Below, piece by piece: positions 45,650-56,743 of a DNA stretch of 64,000 nucleotides (position 1 is the stretch's first letter; every line of letters starts with the position of its first letter). The notes under the pieces were generated by a model. The model saw only the letters and a program-made list of their open reading frames with translations, was not told where the DNA came from and ran no database searches. Origin of the DNA: Hygrocybe punicea (Eukaryota > Basidiomycota > Agaricomycetes > Agaricales > Hygrophoraceae); assembly GCA_963556145.1 (NCBI GenBank), contig OY744463.1, positions 5,332,001-5,396,000 on the forward strand. The letters run 5' to 3'. The position numbers and the translations under genes were made by a program.

Positions 45650-46723
45650 ATGGCTCCCCCCTTGTCAACTGATTTACGAGACTGCATTGTACGGTGGAGT
45701 ACAGTGGAAGAGCTTTCTTATTGAGAAATTTCTATCCTCGCCAAATGTTCTCTCGGAACTGTGGCCAATGTTCTCCAATGTCATCGTGTTTATGGGCAAT
45801 CTACAAACCCATTTGGAAGACGACCTGGAGGAGTACCTCATCTCGATGCTGGAGATATGGTGTTCATCGATGAACTATTGAACCAAGAGCCATGTCTTTA
45901 CTTGGATGAGATCCAAGAACGACTTGACGAGAATCGTGGAATACACGTATCATTGGCCACCTTGCATCGGGCTCTCCGCCAATTGGCCATAACCCGGAAG
46001 TGTGTGAGGAAAGAGGCAACAGAGAGGGATGAATTACTACGCACTATTTGGGAGGGCGAGATGGCTCAGTATGAGGATCCCAATCTCTTCCTTTTCCTCG
46101 ATGAAAGTTCAGTTGACAATACCACTGGTCAACGATATGCAGGGAGATCCCGCCAAGGAGTGCCTTGTGTTTGACGAGCAGCATTTTATTGTGGTACACG
46201 TTACTCTATTCTTCCTGCGTTATCAACGGATGGCATTGTCGCGCTGGATATCTTTGAAGGATCTGTGAATCGCGAGCGCTTCTTGACATTCTTACGGGAA
46301 CAAATTGTATGTCATGCTTCTTTCAAAAAGATGAATTGATATTCTGACTTTACCAGTGTCCTCGGCTCAATCCATTTCCTGGAAAGAGAAGCATTGTTGT
46401 CATGGATAATTGCTCCATTCATCATGATGAAGATATCCGCCAACTCATTGAGGATGAATGTGGTATGTAACCCACTTATAGCAAGTCTTGCATGTCAAAT
46501 TGAGTTGTTTGATGCAGATGCGCGTTTGATATATTTACCTCCATACTCACCCGATCTGAATCCAATAGAAGAAGCATTTTCTGCTATAAAGTCATGGTTG
46601 AGATGGCATGAGGATGACTTTCTCATGGAAAATCAACTACCTTGGTTGATTCACCAGGCCGTCGCATCTGTTTCGGCAGAAAATGCAATCGGATGGTTCA
46701 AGGATTGTGGGTATTTCATGTAG
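45650..46723 (+). pseudogene. Tc1/mariner transposase with two nonsense codons
   Basis: DDE transposase of the fungal Tc1/mariner (IS630-like) type. From the ATG at 45650: MAPPLSTDLRDCIVRW, TGA at 45722-45724, then the helix-turn-helix EISILAKCSLGTVANVLQ, NPFGRRPGG, YLDEIQERLDENRGIHVS, catalytic Asp in LFLDESSVD (about 46090), TGA at 46172-46174, LPALSTDGIVALDIFEGSVN, intron near 46305-46357, second Asp in SIVVMDNCSIHHDEDI (about 46400), intron near 46463-46516, and the third acidic residue in LPPYSPDLNPIEEAFS (about 46570). Each TGA stands where relatives have Arg (the codon after the second is CGA). Both stops are consistent with CGA to TGA change. Confidence 0.9.
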
Positions 46724-46877
46724 CAAACGACTATTATCTTGATTAACTAGAGTACTAAGTGTATTGGATATGAAGGGTAATTAAATGCGATAACAAGGGT
46801 TCCGAGGCAGATCAATGACGCATAGGGGGTAAGGAATGTTTGGTTTTCGGGGAACAATAAATTGGAAACACCTTGGT

Positions 46878-48533
46878 TCAGGTGTGCTTTGCACGCTTTC
46901 GTTGGACTTTTCCAGACCAGTCTCTCGCAAACTTCACCAATCCTGCTGCTTTCCCTTCCGTCAATTGGGTCAATTCGGCAACACGTGCAACAGGAATAGC
47001 GTCCAGGGCATCGGGAGAGTAGTCCCTTGATTGTAGACCCCCAAAAATCATCTCAATTTCATTTTCGTCCAAAGACTTTGCTCGTGCGAAAGCCTCAACA
47101 CAAAGCCTAAGCTCTCGATCAGCCGGTGGAGGAGGGGACGACGGCGGTCCTTGTTGAGATGGGGAGTCCGGAGTCCTTGGGATATAGAATGCATCATAGG
47201 TATGCTTGAGCTGCCGAGGTGTTGATGGGGTTTGCATAACGGAGATGGGAGGGGCATTCTGGTGTTGGACAGCCATATTCTGCGACAATGAGGTTATCAG
47301 AGGTATCACAGCACTGACAAGACGTGTCGCATCGCTTTCCCCATCTGAAGTTCGAGCTCCTGTGCGGCCACGTGGCTTGACTGGGAACAATAGACGAGCA
47401 TCACCATCTTGGAATAGATCGGCAGGTGGATTACGAGGTGTTGTGGTTTTCGCAGCCTGTTCACACCTCTGTCAAACCTGAATCCACAAATATACAAGAT
47501 ATGGTTAGCTTACAATTGCGGCAGCCCATGCTTTTAATTTCCAGCGGTTGAGCGGAAAATGGAGATTGTCCTTGCGATAGCATGCTCCATCGTGTTCATC
47601 ACATTTCCACTCTTCTTTGATATCCATCATGATGCCACCATGGAGTTGAGTATCAGCCGAGTAAGCGTCAGAATGTGGGACCTATTGTACTCAAATGGGC
47701 ATGAGTCTTATAATGGTTAAGATATTGCAACGTACATGGGTGCCAAAACGTATCTCACCAGAAGCCCATCCAGGAAGACGTGGATCAATGACATTGCCGG
47801 CTCGGGAACGGTAAGGGTCCATATGTTCCATGTCAAATGAAACCAAGATCGAAACGACAGCCTTCCTCGTTGCTCGCAACTGATCAACAATATTTTTAAA
47901 TTCCTCATCATCGCGGACTGTCGGTGCATTGGCTTTGCCTCCACTGTCTAGCGATTCAGCATGGGTATAGAATTAAAGATAACAACACTTATGGAGAGCC
48001 AGCCCAAGAAATCTTCACAGGAAATCCAGAAATATCGGATGGTTGATAGTGCTGATGAAGGTCGTGAAGTTGAAGAACATGTCAGAGAAGTTCACATCGA
48101 GTCATCTTGAAGACGTCGAGGGCTGGGCCATTCTTTGTCTCCGAAATCTTCTTCAGACGGGCTCGAGGTCCTTCAGATGGGCCCATGAAAAACATGGAAG
48201 CGGATAAAAAGAATGTCCGCTCTAAGAACGACAAAAATTGTTCGTAAGTTTGCTGGCAAAAAATAAGATGTTTCTGACCTGGCTCGAGACGTGGCTCAAC
48301 TACGACTTCATCCTCTGTCCTTCCATTGTTACTAGCAGCTGTAGAAAAGGTAAGATTATCAAGTCAATGTGAGATATGTCAAAAAGAGCTCACGAAGAGG
48401 AGCACCGAGTGGTCGTTCTGGTCCCTCACAAGCCATGTTCTGCAGGGTAGCAGGCCCAGCAAGAGTTGGGAAAGCTACGATTTCATGGAAGCCAGGGGCA
48501 TCCTCGTCGAGGGTCCAACGATTACGGGGCATA
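46878..48533 (-). CDS. Passenger gene of the mariner element, function unknown
   Basis: Lies between the transposase and the right inverted repeat, on the opposite strand. From the ATG at 48533: MPRNRWTLDEDAPGFHEIVA, PATLQNMACEGPERPLG. After introns come a stretch near 48300-48110 that I could not splice with certainty, then RATRKAVVSILVSFDMEHMD and NVIDPRLPGWASGEIRFGTH (47880-47735), EWKCDEHDGACYRKDNLHFP (Cys-rich, possible metal site) and LNRWKLKAWAAAI (47620-47520), then a Ser/Pro-rich tail SPSQQGPPSSPPPPADRELR ending in a helix SLDENEIEMIFGG...RDYSPDALD. The text resembles multicopy agaric proteins that I cannot name. Being between the inverted repeats, it moves with the element. Whether it is still intact depends on the unsolved middle exons. 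Confidence 0.55.
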
Positions 48534-49000
48534 GTTGAAAGTTAGAAAAGAGTCAAATGAATGTGAGACAATGGGAGCGAGAGGAAAAACAAGAGGGAAT
48601 GAGTGCCGACATCCTTGAAGTTTTGGTAGCTTTTATTCAGTCTGTGTGGACCCTTTTCATGATCTCCATCCTGTTGGTAAACCCGCCAATATATTCATAA
48701 AGCGGCCCCCGCAGCAGAAAAGGCATGATCTGGTGGTCGCATGGTCCAAAAGACGTACCTTGAATGTTGTCAGCTGCTGGGAGAACAATAGTCGGCCGGG
48801 TCTTGTAGTCAGATGAGACTCTTGATCCCGAAATCCAGCAAGATTTATCCATCCAGTTCTCAATGCAATCGCATAGATAGCTAGACCAAAGGATTCCGGA
48901 TCAACTGAACTCGCGCAAGTGCGTGACTTGGTCACAGTATTTGGCGGGACAAACAAAGAAAAAAAATCACGGTGTTCAATCTTCAGTGCAAACGGCTGTA

Positions 49001-49247
49001 GGTATGAATCTCTTACTATTTAAGATCACATGCTGATATAAGATTTCCATATATTGTCTTAAAATGTGGAATTTCTGGAAATTTTTTGCATTTTGACTAT
49101 CATATATGCTGGAATTTGTATTGGTATGTTTTTTATTTATCTTCTCCAGATATATTTGACATACACATATTATTAATAATTTAGCTTCTATTGTCATAAA
49201 AACTATAAATCTGTTCACAAAAATGTTATAAATGTCATCCATGTTAC
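49001..49247 (+). mobile_element. Helitron copy A, second section
   Basis: Colinear with 54394-54640 of copy C (GGTATGAATCTCTTAC, AGATATATTTGACATA, CTGTTCACAAAAATGTTA). Ends at the target duplication GTTAC (49243-49247) of the next insertion. Confidence 0.85.
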
Positions 49248-49779
49248 TGTTACATTTTTCAACTCCGCAACTCCGATTCCGACTCTGCTACCCATGATGA
49301 TGATTCCACTTTACCTTCCTTTTTCATTTCCTTTTACCTTTTGTCTTCTTTTGGACATCATTGTTTATTCTTGTCCTTGTTCTCTTTTTATCCTTTCTTC
49401 TTCTAGAACAATCCAGACTGACCATGGACACATCCCCACGTTACCTTGCTGTAACCGAATAGTCGCCTTGCCAATGAACGTCACTTTCATTGTCTTCGCT
49501 GTACAACATACTTGTTTAGTGGGCCAGTGCTTCGCATGGCATGAACGAGTTCTTCTTTTCCTCTCCTCACTTTCATCATAGCAACCTCTCATCATAGCAA
49601 TATCAAAAGTAAAAAAAATAAAACTGCATAGCATGTCTCAACCTCCTCTCCCACTGTCATGTCTTCTTTGCTTCATCATGATGCAATATTCTCCACCAAA
49701 AAAGAGAGCAACACAATACATCAACTGTCAAATACAACTGTCTTTAAACAGTATGATAACAATTGACTTACATTTGCTA

Positions 49780-50858
49780 AACCCTACTTCTCCATAACTT
49801 TGCTGCACAACAGATGATAACATGAAGACAGCTGTGCTTGAGTGGACCAATGTTGCATATGGCATGAACAAAGTCTTGTTTCTATTATTGAATTTTTATT
49901 TGTATGATTATTACAAACATCAATAAGTGATTTTGCTTGAAATATATAATTAGTATATAATATATACAGCGATATCACATTGAATTATATGTTTTAAGTA
50001 AAAATATCATTATATCATCTGGGTTACACTAATTTCTGCTTATATGGCTGATATTTCTATATATAGTAATGGTAGTCACACGTGGCTATGACTCCTGTGA
50101 TCACCTCGAAATTTAGGATATATGGTATAAAATTACCTTATATGGTTAGACTGGTCACATGTGACTATCACCATTGCGATCAGCAAAAAATTTGCTATAC
50201 AATATCAGAAATTGCCTTATATGGTTAGAGTGGTCACATGTGACTGTCACATCTGACCCGAAATGATAATGTTAGGCAGCAGTTCAATTTTCAGCTGAAT
50301 CTGATAAGAATTAAGGCCAGGATAAATATTGTGAATATAATTGCATTTGTGTAATGAATATGATGAGCAGTATGTGATTTAGCATATATTATGCCAAATT
50401 ACCATATATGGTTAGACTGGTCACATGTGACTATTACCATTGCGATCAGCAAAAAATTTGGTATATAATATCAAAAAGTACCCTATATGGTTAGACTGGT
50501 CACATGTGACTGTCACACCTTGCCCGAAATGTTTATATTAGTCAGCAGTTCAATTTTCAGCTAATTCTGATAAGAACTGAAGGCAGTATGAATATTTTGA
50601 ATATAATTGAAAGGTAATTTGTCTTGTGTGAGACATCCCATATTTGGATGCTTATGTAAGCCACTCCAAACATGGCCCCGATTTTATGTTACATTCCAGC
50701 ATAAGAAGTAGAATCATATCTCTTGCCCAAAAAAAATTTCTCTATAGGCGATGCAAAAACATTAATGAATTAATTAATTAATTAATTAATTAATTACGAA
50801 CCTTCACTGAACCAGGTCTGATAAAGAACGAGTCTTTTAATAAATTAAAAGAACTCGT
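49780..50858 (-). mobile_element. Helitron copy B, non-autonomous, 1.1 kb
   Basis: Reads on the minus strand from 50858: hairpin ACGAGTTCTTTTAA...TTAAAAGACTCGT, TTTATCAGACCTGGTTCAGT, the (TTAA)n tract, then two rounds of the subterminal module with GTCACATGTGAC. It ends with the Helitron 3' end ATCTGTTGTGCAGC...GGAGAAGTAGGGTT, which matches the 3' end of copy C at 62821-62861. It carries no coding sequence: only the two ends remain. Host flanks are GACAGTT and TAGCAAATG without a target duplication, as expected for rolling-circle insertion. Confidence 0.85.
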
Positions 50859-52228
50859 AACTGTCTTCCCAAACCAATGCACAATGGCTATCCTCACCAA
50901 ACAGTTCATAACTGTAATGATCATTGGTGCCATAGCGATCACCTTCCTGATCGGTTTCTACATCGTCATGATTTGCCTCTGGAAAAGGCAACCTTCCTTC
51001 ATTGATGAAACCAACATCTGCCTCGACAGTATACCGACACGTAATTGACAATTGCCATTCCTGGATATTTGGTTTCCATATTCATACCCTGTGCCTACCA
51101 TTATCCTCCCTGACGATCCGACAACATTCCTCACCTGCATGCGAACTCTGAACAATCCCTGATCACGAGACATTTCACTGTTCTCTCTAATCCGACCATT
51201 GCCGGAGCATACTCTTTTGGACTTCGACCACAGACCATACGACTTCCCAAACAGTGAACCAACCCCTATTGCATATTGTTCGCATGACATCGCTTCATTG
51301 CAGTACCCGATGACTTGTTCCCACAGCTTGTCACCTGTGCCCATGACTCGAAACCTGGACCCACGTTCATTTATCCTTTTCCATCTATAATCTTGATACC
51401 TCCCACACTCATTTACAATGATACCCTTTCTTGGACGAATACCGACATCAGGTGGACCACGTTGTTCTACACACAGGACAAGACATCACCCCTCGATACG
51501 TCATTGACACAGACATTGTCATCCGGTACAGCTTATGCTGTTCACATGTCTGACCTTGACTAGCCCACTGTCTTAGTTGGTTTTTCCTCCATACATTCCT
51601 TTATTTTCTTTCATACCACCAACCTTGTCACTATATCCACACGACCTCAAGACACTCCCTTCACCAATCCCACACTGGACGATACCCCTCTTCGACCCGA
51701 CCGTGCACTGCACTTGCCAGACTGTGCATTTGCCCATTACAGCAAGTGTAGACCCCGAATAGGCAATTCTGCACATCACATGATCTGATGACAAATTATC
51801 CGAGTCATCCGGACCCCCTCTATTCCTCAATGACACCCGGGCCTCCAGTTGGATCGTGAGAACATCGACATGAGGACACCTCATGTCCGCCTCATGGTGA
51901 AAACATGGTGTCGTTGGACATGTTGTAGCTTCATGGTTGGATTCCCATTTACCTCCCCTCAAGTCCATTCACTATATCTACTGTCCTTGTTGTTGGTTCG
52001 GACTTTTTCTTCTTTTCCTTTCCTTACGTTTAGTCTGGTTCTTGGGGCAGACTCATCTTGTTTTGGGTAACCCCCACGGCTCGCAATGACATTGGACCTT
52101 GACCCCCCCTTCTTAGCAGTGTTGTCTTAGCTATAAGCAACAATGAAAACTGCTCTTCTCTCCCCTGGAAACTGCCACCCAGTTAAGTTGATTGTTGCCG
52201 GAGCCTGCTGCAGAAGCGATCCGTAACA
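50859..52228. other. Right part of the LTR-type insertion, no gene seen
   Basis: Contains many short open stretches of low conservation (Cys/His/Pro-rich on plus, Gly-rich on minus), none recognised. The DNA is pyrimidine-rich on the plus strand. Confidence 0.4.
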
Positions 52229-52526
52229 GTTACAATGTCTTATGATTTTTATCATTCCAATATCTTGGGCTCAATGTGCTGTCACTGAGATTGACCTTGT
52301 GCCTCCTGCAAGTGTCATACACAATGTCCATGTCACATCAACTGTCTCTACCATACCAAATGTCATGTTAGGCCTGGTTACTTTGAATTTTTACAATGAC
52401 AATCTGACAAAGTATGAAAATCTCACTTATTTACCAAGGTTAGTCCCTGTGCATCAGTCCACCTCTTCTTTCACATCACAAATCCCTGAAAAAATCACAA
52501 GTATCCACAACAGTGCTGAATTTGTT
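52229..52526 (+). mobile_element. Helitron copy A, third section (N-terminal coding)
   Basis: Encodes MIFIIPISWAQCAV, VIHNVHVTSTVSTIPNVMLG and STSSFTSQIPEKITSIHNSA, the same text as the start of the copy C protein (54644-54935) with a few changes. It ends in GAATTTGTT, where copy C has inserted; in copy C this site reads GAATTTGTTCTTTCTAG. Confidence 0.88.
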
Positions 52527-52650
52527 ACGAGTTCTTTTAATTTATTAAAAGACTCATTCTTTATCAGACCTGGATCAGTGAGGCCTTGTAATTAATTAAT
52601 TAATTAATGTTCGTGCATCGCCTGTAGAGAAATTTTTTCTCTGTGAGAGA

Positions 52651-52968
52651 TAGTGTATTGCACGGGTACGGGTAAACCCGCGGGTTTTGCCACGGGTACG
52701 GGTACGGGTAGGGTACGGGTACGGATTCCTGGACCTGCCAGCTTTTTTTTAAGCCCGGGATCATCCAAAACGGTCAAGTATTGAGCTAGATATGCTCAAA
52801 ATACCTCATTGGAGTATTTTGAGCATATCTAGCTCAATACTTGACCGTTTTGGACGATCCCAGGCTTAAAATGACGGGTACAACCCGCGGGTATTGTACC
52901 CATGGGTACAACGGGTGCGGGTACGGGTACAGCCAAAAATACCCGGGGGTTACCCGTGCAATACACTA
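52651..52968. mobile_element. hAT-type MITE, 318 bp, in Helitron copy C
   Basis: Flanked by the 8-bp duplication GTGAGAGA (52643-52650 and 52969-52976). Perfect 18-bp inverted ends, TAGTGTATTGCACGGGTA and its complement. Subterminal GGGTACGGGTAC arrays surround a long central hairpin (52759-52859) that starts GATCATCCAAAACGGTCAAG, the same 20-mer as the MITE at 31931-32250. The empty site GTGAGAGATATGAATC matches copy B. Confidence 0.94.
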
Positions 52969-53720
52969 GTGAGAGATATGAATCTACTTCTTATACTAGA
53001 AAATCAGTTAGAGTTGGGGCCATCTTTGGACATGCTTACATAAGTATCCAAATATGGGTTGGCTCAGACAAGACATACTACTTTCCAATTATATTCAAAA
53101 TATTCATATCTTCTTCAATTCTTATTGGAATGAGCTAAAAATGGAACTGCTGACTAATACAATCATTTTGGGTTGGATGTGACAGTCACATGTGACCAAT
53201 CTAACCATATAAGGTAATTTCTAACATTATATACCAAATTTTATACTGATCACAACTGTGACAGTCACATGTGACAGGTCTAACCATATAAGGTAATTTT
53301 CCATAATGTGTGCTAAATTTGATTCTAATTATTATAGTATTCATTGCATGTAGCAAATCTAATTATATAACACACTAATACACATTTCATCATGTGTTTT
53401 GGTCTTCGTGGTCCTATTTGAGCTTTAGTAAACAAATACAAATAGATGTAAACAAAGACAAATAAAATGCGGTCCTACTAATATTATCACCAGACGTTTC
53501 TAAGTGACAGTGCAACTTGGCCATATAACAAACAAACAAACCCAATATGGTTAGATTACTTTGTATTTCAATTTTGGTTTTGGTCAATTTTCTTATGTAA
53601 TCATGATTATGTAATCATTAGTCAGATCACCATTTGAACCCAGACTTTGAACCTTATTGCACTTTTGCTTCTTGAACCTGAACCACCACCTTCCCCATTT
53701 GGTGCGTTAAGTCCGCGTTT

Positions 53721-54325
53721 TTCGACCTTTTTGGCTCGTTTAAGCTCAGTTTTTGATATTTAGACTCCGAAAAAATGTTTTCTGGATCAGGTGATGTGCC
53801 CGGACCACTCAGGGTCCAATGCTGACATAAGCTTTCCTTTTATAGACATAAAACTTGAAAATTCTTTGGATTTTCATGCTTTTTATTTCCTGTGGCTTTG
53901 TTTTATTTCCTGGACCACTGGTAATGTCTTCAATTTGTATATCTTGTTATTTGTTAACATAATCTATCATTTTACAGCCCATCTCCCTGTCAATTTTCAA
54001 AGTATGTGTAAATTTGGTGTTTTTCGACCTTTTTGGCTCGTTTAAGCTCAGTTTTCCATATTCAGACTCCGAAAAACAGCGATCTGGATCAGGTGATGTG
54101 CCTGGACCATTCAGGGTCCAATGCTGACATAAGGTTTCCTTTTATAGACATAAAAGTCGAAAATTCTTCGGATTTTCATGCTTTTTCTTTTCTCTGGCTC
54201 TGTTTTGTACCTTGGACCACTGGTAATGTCTTTTATTGGTGTAAATTATCATTGGTTGACATAATCTATCATTTGATAGCCAATCTCCCTGTCAACATTC
54301 AAAGTATGTGGAAATTTTCCATTTT
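53721..54325 (+). repeat. ~300-bp tandem duplication in Helitron leader
   Basis: TTCGACCTTTTTGGCTCGTT recurs at 53721 and 54023, followed in both by GATCAGGTGATGTGCC, TCAGGGTCCAATGCTGACAT and CTTTTATAGACATAAAA. Copy A has only one such module (45240-45520). Confidence 0.8.
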
Positions 54326-54511
54326 TTCACCTTTTTAGATTGTATAAGCTCATTTCTTCACCTACAGGTTTACAGTGGATCTTTTCTGGCTCAGGTATGA
54401 ATCTCTTACCATCTATGATCAAATGTTTACATATTATATTCATATATAGCCTTAAAATGCAAATTTTTGTGGATTTTTTCGATTTGTACTACTTTTTTTG
54501 CTAGAATTTGT

Positions 54512-56743
54512 ATGGGTATGTTGTTTATTCATAATCTCCAGATATATTTGACATATCCATATTGTTATCCAGCATTTATTTTCAAAAAAACCATAAACCT
54601 GTTCACAAAAATGTTAAAAATGTCATTATTGTCACAATGTCTTATGATTTTTATCATTGCAATGTCTTGGGCACAATGTGTTGTCATTGGGATTGGCCTT
54701 GTGCCTCCTGAAAATGTCATACAAAATGTCCATGTCACACCAACTGTCTCTGTCATACCAAATGTCATGCTGTGTCCAATTACTTTGAATTTTTACAAAG
54801 AAAATCTGACAAAGTATGAAAATTCCACTTATTCACCAAGTTTAGTTCCTGTTCATCACATTGGTCTTCAGTCCACCTCTTCTTTCACATTGCAGGTCCC
54901 TGAAAAAATCACAAGTATCCACAACAATAGTGAATTTGTTCTTTCTAGTTATCAATCAGCTCATACCTCTTTCCTATTTGAACTATATGCCAGAGTCTTC
55001 TTAAACATGTTGGATTTGCTTTCTGTGTATCATTGTACAACCAGCATTGCTAATAAGTGCATGTATATTAAGTTGAAACTCCAACAGAATCTGTTCAGAA
55101 AACATGACTTCAGAGCTTACTTGAAATATGTTACAAAACAACCTCTATTAGCCAATGGGGCAATTGTACTATTTTTCTTAGTTCTGCATCATTTTCTAGC
55201 TTGTCAAGTGTCTGCATACTATATTTGTAATAAAACTTCGAAATTATTTGACATTTTCAAGTCTGAAAATATATCCTTCAATGCCAACATTGATATTGAA
55301 TGCATCGGTGGAGGCAAAGCAAATGTATTCTCACTTCATGAACTGATGCCTGCTTCAACCAATGACAATGCTAGTGTAGATGTAGCTAAATGTAAATTCC
55401 ACTCTTACCTGCCAAAAAATGAAGCTCTCTCACTGGGTTCATCATCTGACAAGTTACTTGTAATTGTAAATCACCCATTTGAATTGTTGATTCCAAAGTT
55501 GACCATTGCAAACTTGAAAGTGATTGCAGCTAGTCATAGCATTCTTGTACACTCAAAAATGAATCATGCATCAATTCAAACTGCAATTCAGACTCATGTG
55601 TGCTCCACCTGCCCAGAATTTGTATCTGTCTTTGAATGTATTGAATTTGTTGATAAAGAAGCAATGGCAATTCACAAGAAAACCTTGAACATCAGAGCGG
55701 TCAATAAATTTAAAGCACAACATTCTGACAAACATGCAAAACAAAATCTGATTGCTGTACAAAAATTTCATAATGAAAACCCTGACAAGCATGCCAAACA
55801 AAATCTAGCAGCTGTACAGAAATTTCATCTGGAAAATCCTGACAAGCATGCCAAACAAAATCTTGCAGCAGTACTAAGGTTTCAGAGTGAAAATCCTGAC
55901 AAGCATGCCAAACAACATCTAGCAGCTGTACAGCAATTTCAGACTGTAAATCCTGACAAGTATGCAAAGCAAAATTTAGCAGCTGTACAGAAATTTCATC
56001 TGGAAAATCCTGACAAACATGCAAAGCAAAACCTTGCAGCTGTGCAGAAATTTCACCTGGAGAATCCTGAGAAGCATGCAGCACAAAATCATGCAGCTGT
56101 TACAAAATTCAAAGTTGATAATCATGAGAAGCATCTGGAATACACACTAAATGCAGTTAGAGAATATAACATGAATCACCCTGAGCAGCATGCACAAATT
56201 AACCAGATGGCTGTTCAAACATATAGAGATAATATTCAATTCCCTCCAGAACCACCTTCAGCAAAATTGCAACACACTATTATTTCAGGATTTTGTAGTG
56301 ATACCTCTCCCAATAAATTTATTGAATCTGGTTGTGCTGTCTGTGGAAGATTAACACCAGTCCTGTAATTGCAAAGTTACACAGAGTTGAATTTAAGTTG
56401 TTTGAAACAATCTGGTGTAACTCACAAAGAGCGCTCCTCAATTGATGATCCAATCCAATCTGCAGATAGCCCTATTATAAATCAAGATCTCCTTAGCATT
56501 TGCAAAAAGTGTTACAAGTCTTTGATCAAAGGCAAACGTCCTGCTATGTCTCTGGCAAATGGTTTATGGGTGGGACAAATTCCTGATGAATTACTTAATT
56601 TGTCTTATGCAGAACAACTTCTTGTTGCTAGAGTGAGACACAACAGATGCAGAGTTCGAGTTTCTTCAGGAAAGCATAAGATGAGAGCCAATGCTATTAC
56701 TTTTGCCAATCCAACTCCAAAGATATATAACATTTTACCTGGA
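54512..56743 (+). pseudogene. Helitron copy C, N-terminal part of Rep-helicase
   Basis: N-terminal zone of the Helitron protein. In-frame ATGs at 54512, 54611 and 54644 are candidate starts; homology with copy A begins at about 54644. Residues read SWAQCVVIGIGLVPPENV and LVIVNHPFELLIPKLTIA, then nine to ten 19-residue repeats of the type KHAKQNLAAVQKFHLENPD (about 55720-56230), then the zinc-type CAVCGRLTP. TAA at 56366-56368 interrupts the frame, which continues in phase with LQSYTELNLSCLKQSGVTHK, AMSLANGLWVGQIPDELLNL and MRANAITFANPTPKIYNILP. At about 56740 a deletion shifts the frame into the Rep-helicase stretch (LDEVLAFIYTGPCKPT). Confidence 0.85.

Larger units (their letters stand above)
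45564..48998 (+). mobile_element. Tc1/mariner transposon, 3.4 kb, with a passenger gene
   Basis: Inserted at TA (45562-45563, repeated at 48999-49000). Both ends share imperfect inverted repeats of about 49 bp; the conserved core is TTTGCACTGAAGATTGAACA followed by a CCG word and a T run. Removing it gives TCTGGC-TA-GGTATG, matching the uninterrupted copy C (TCTGGCTCAGGTATG). It holds a plus-strand transposase pseudogene and a minus-strand second gene. Confidence 0.93.
49248..52228. mobile_element. LTR-type insertion in Helitron copy A
   Basis: Starts TGTTACATTTTTC and ends GCGATCCGTAACA, so it has TG...CA ends, and is flanked by the 5-bp duplication GTTAC (49243-49247 and 52229-52233). Removing it gives CCAT-GTTAC-AATGTC, matching copy C (TTATTGTCACAATGTC). 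The last 13 bases equal the inverse of the first 13 of the gypsy LTR at 19713 (TGTTACGGATCGC), suggesting related ends. Without the nested Helitron copy B it is about 1.9 kb. I found neither two LTRs nor any gag/pol text, so it is a long solo LTR or a non-coding derivative. Confidence 0.75.

Noticed and set aside
44453..50858. One large element with long terminal inverted repeats (44453-45563 against 49780-50858)
   Set aside because: The inverted arms are two separate Helitrons in opposite orientation. Copy A continues beyond the mariner in direct orientation, and copy B has its own 3' end.
49244..52232. PIF/Harbinger-like element with TTA duplication and CTGTTAC inverted ends
   Set aside because: Inverted ends of only 7 bp. 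The same borders are explained better by TG...CA ends with the 5-bp duplication GTTAC.
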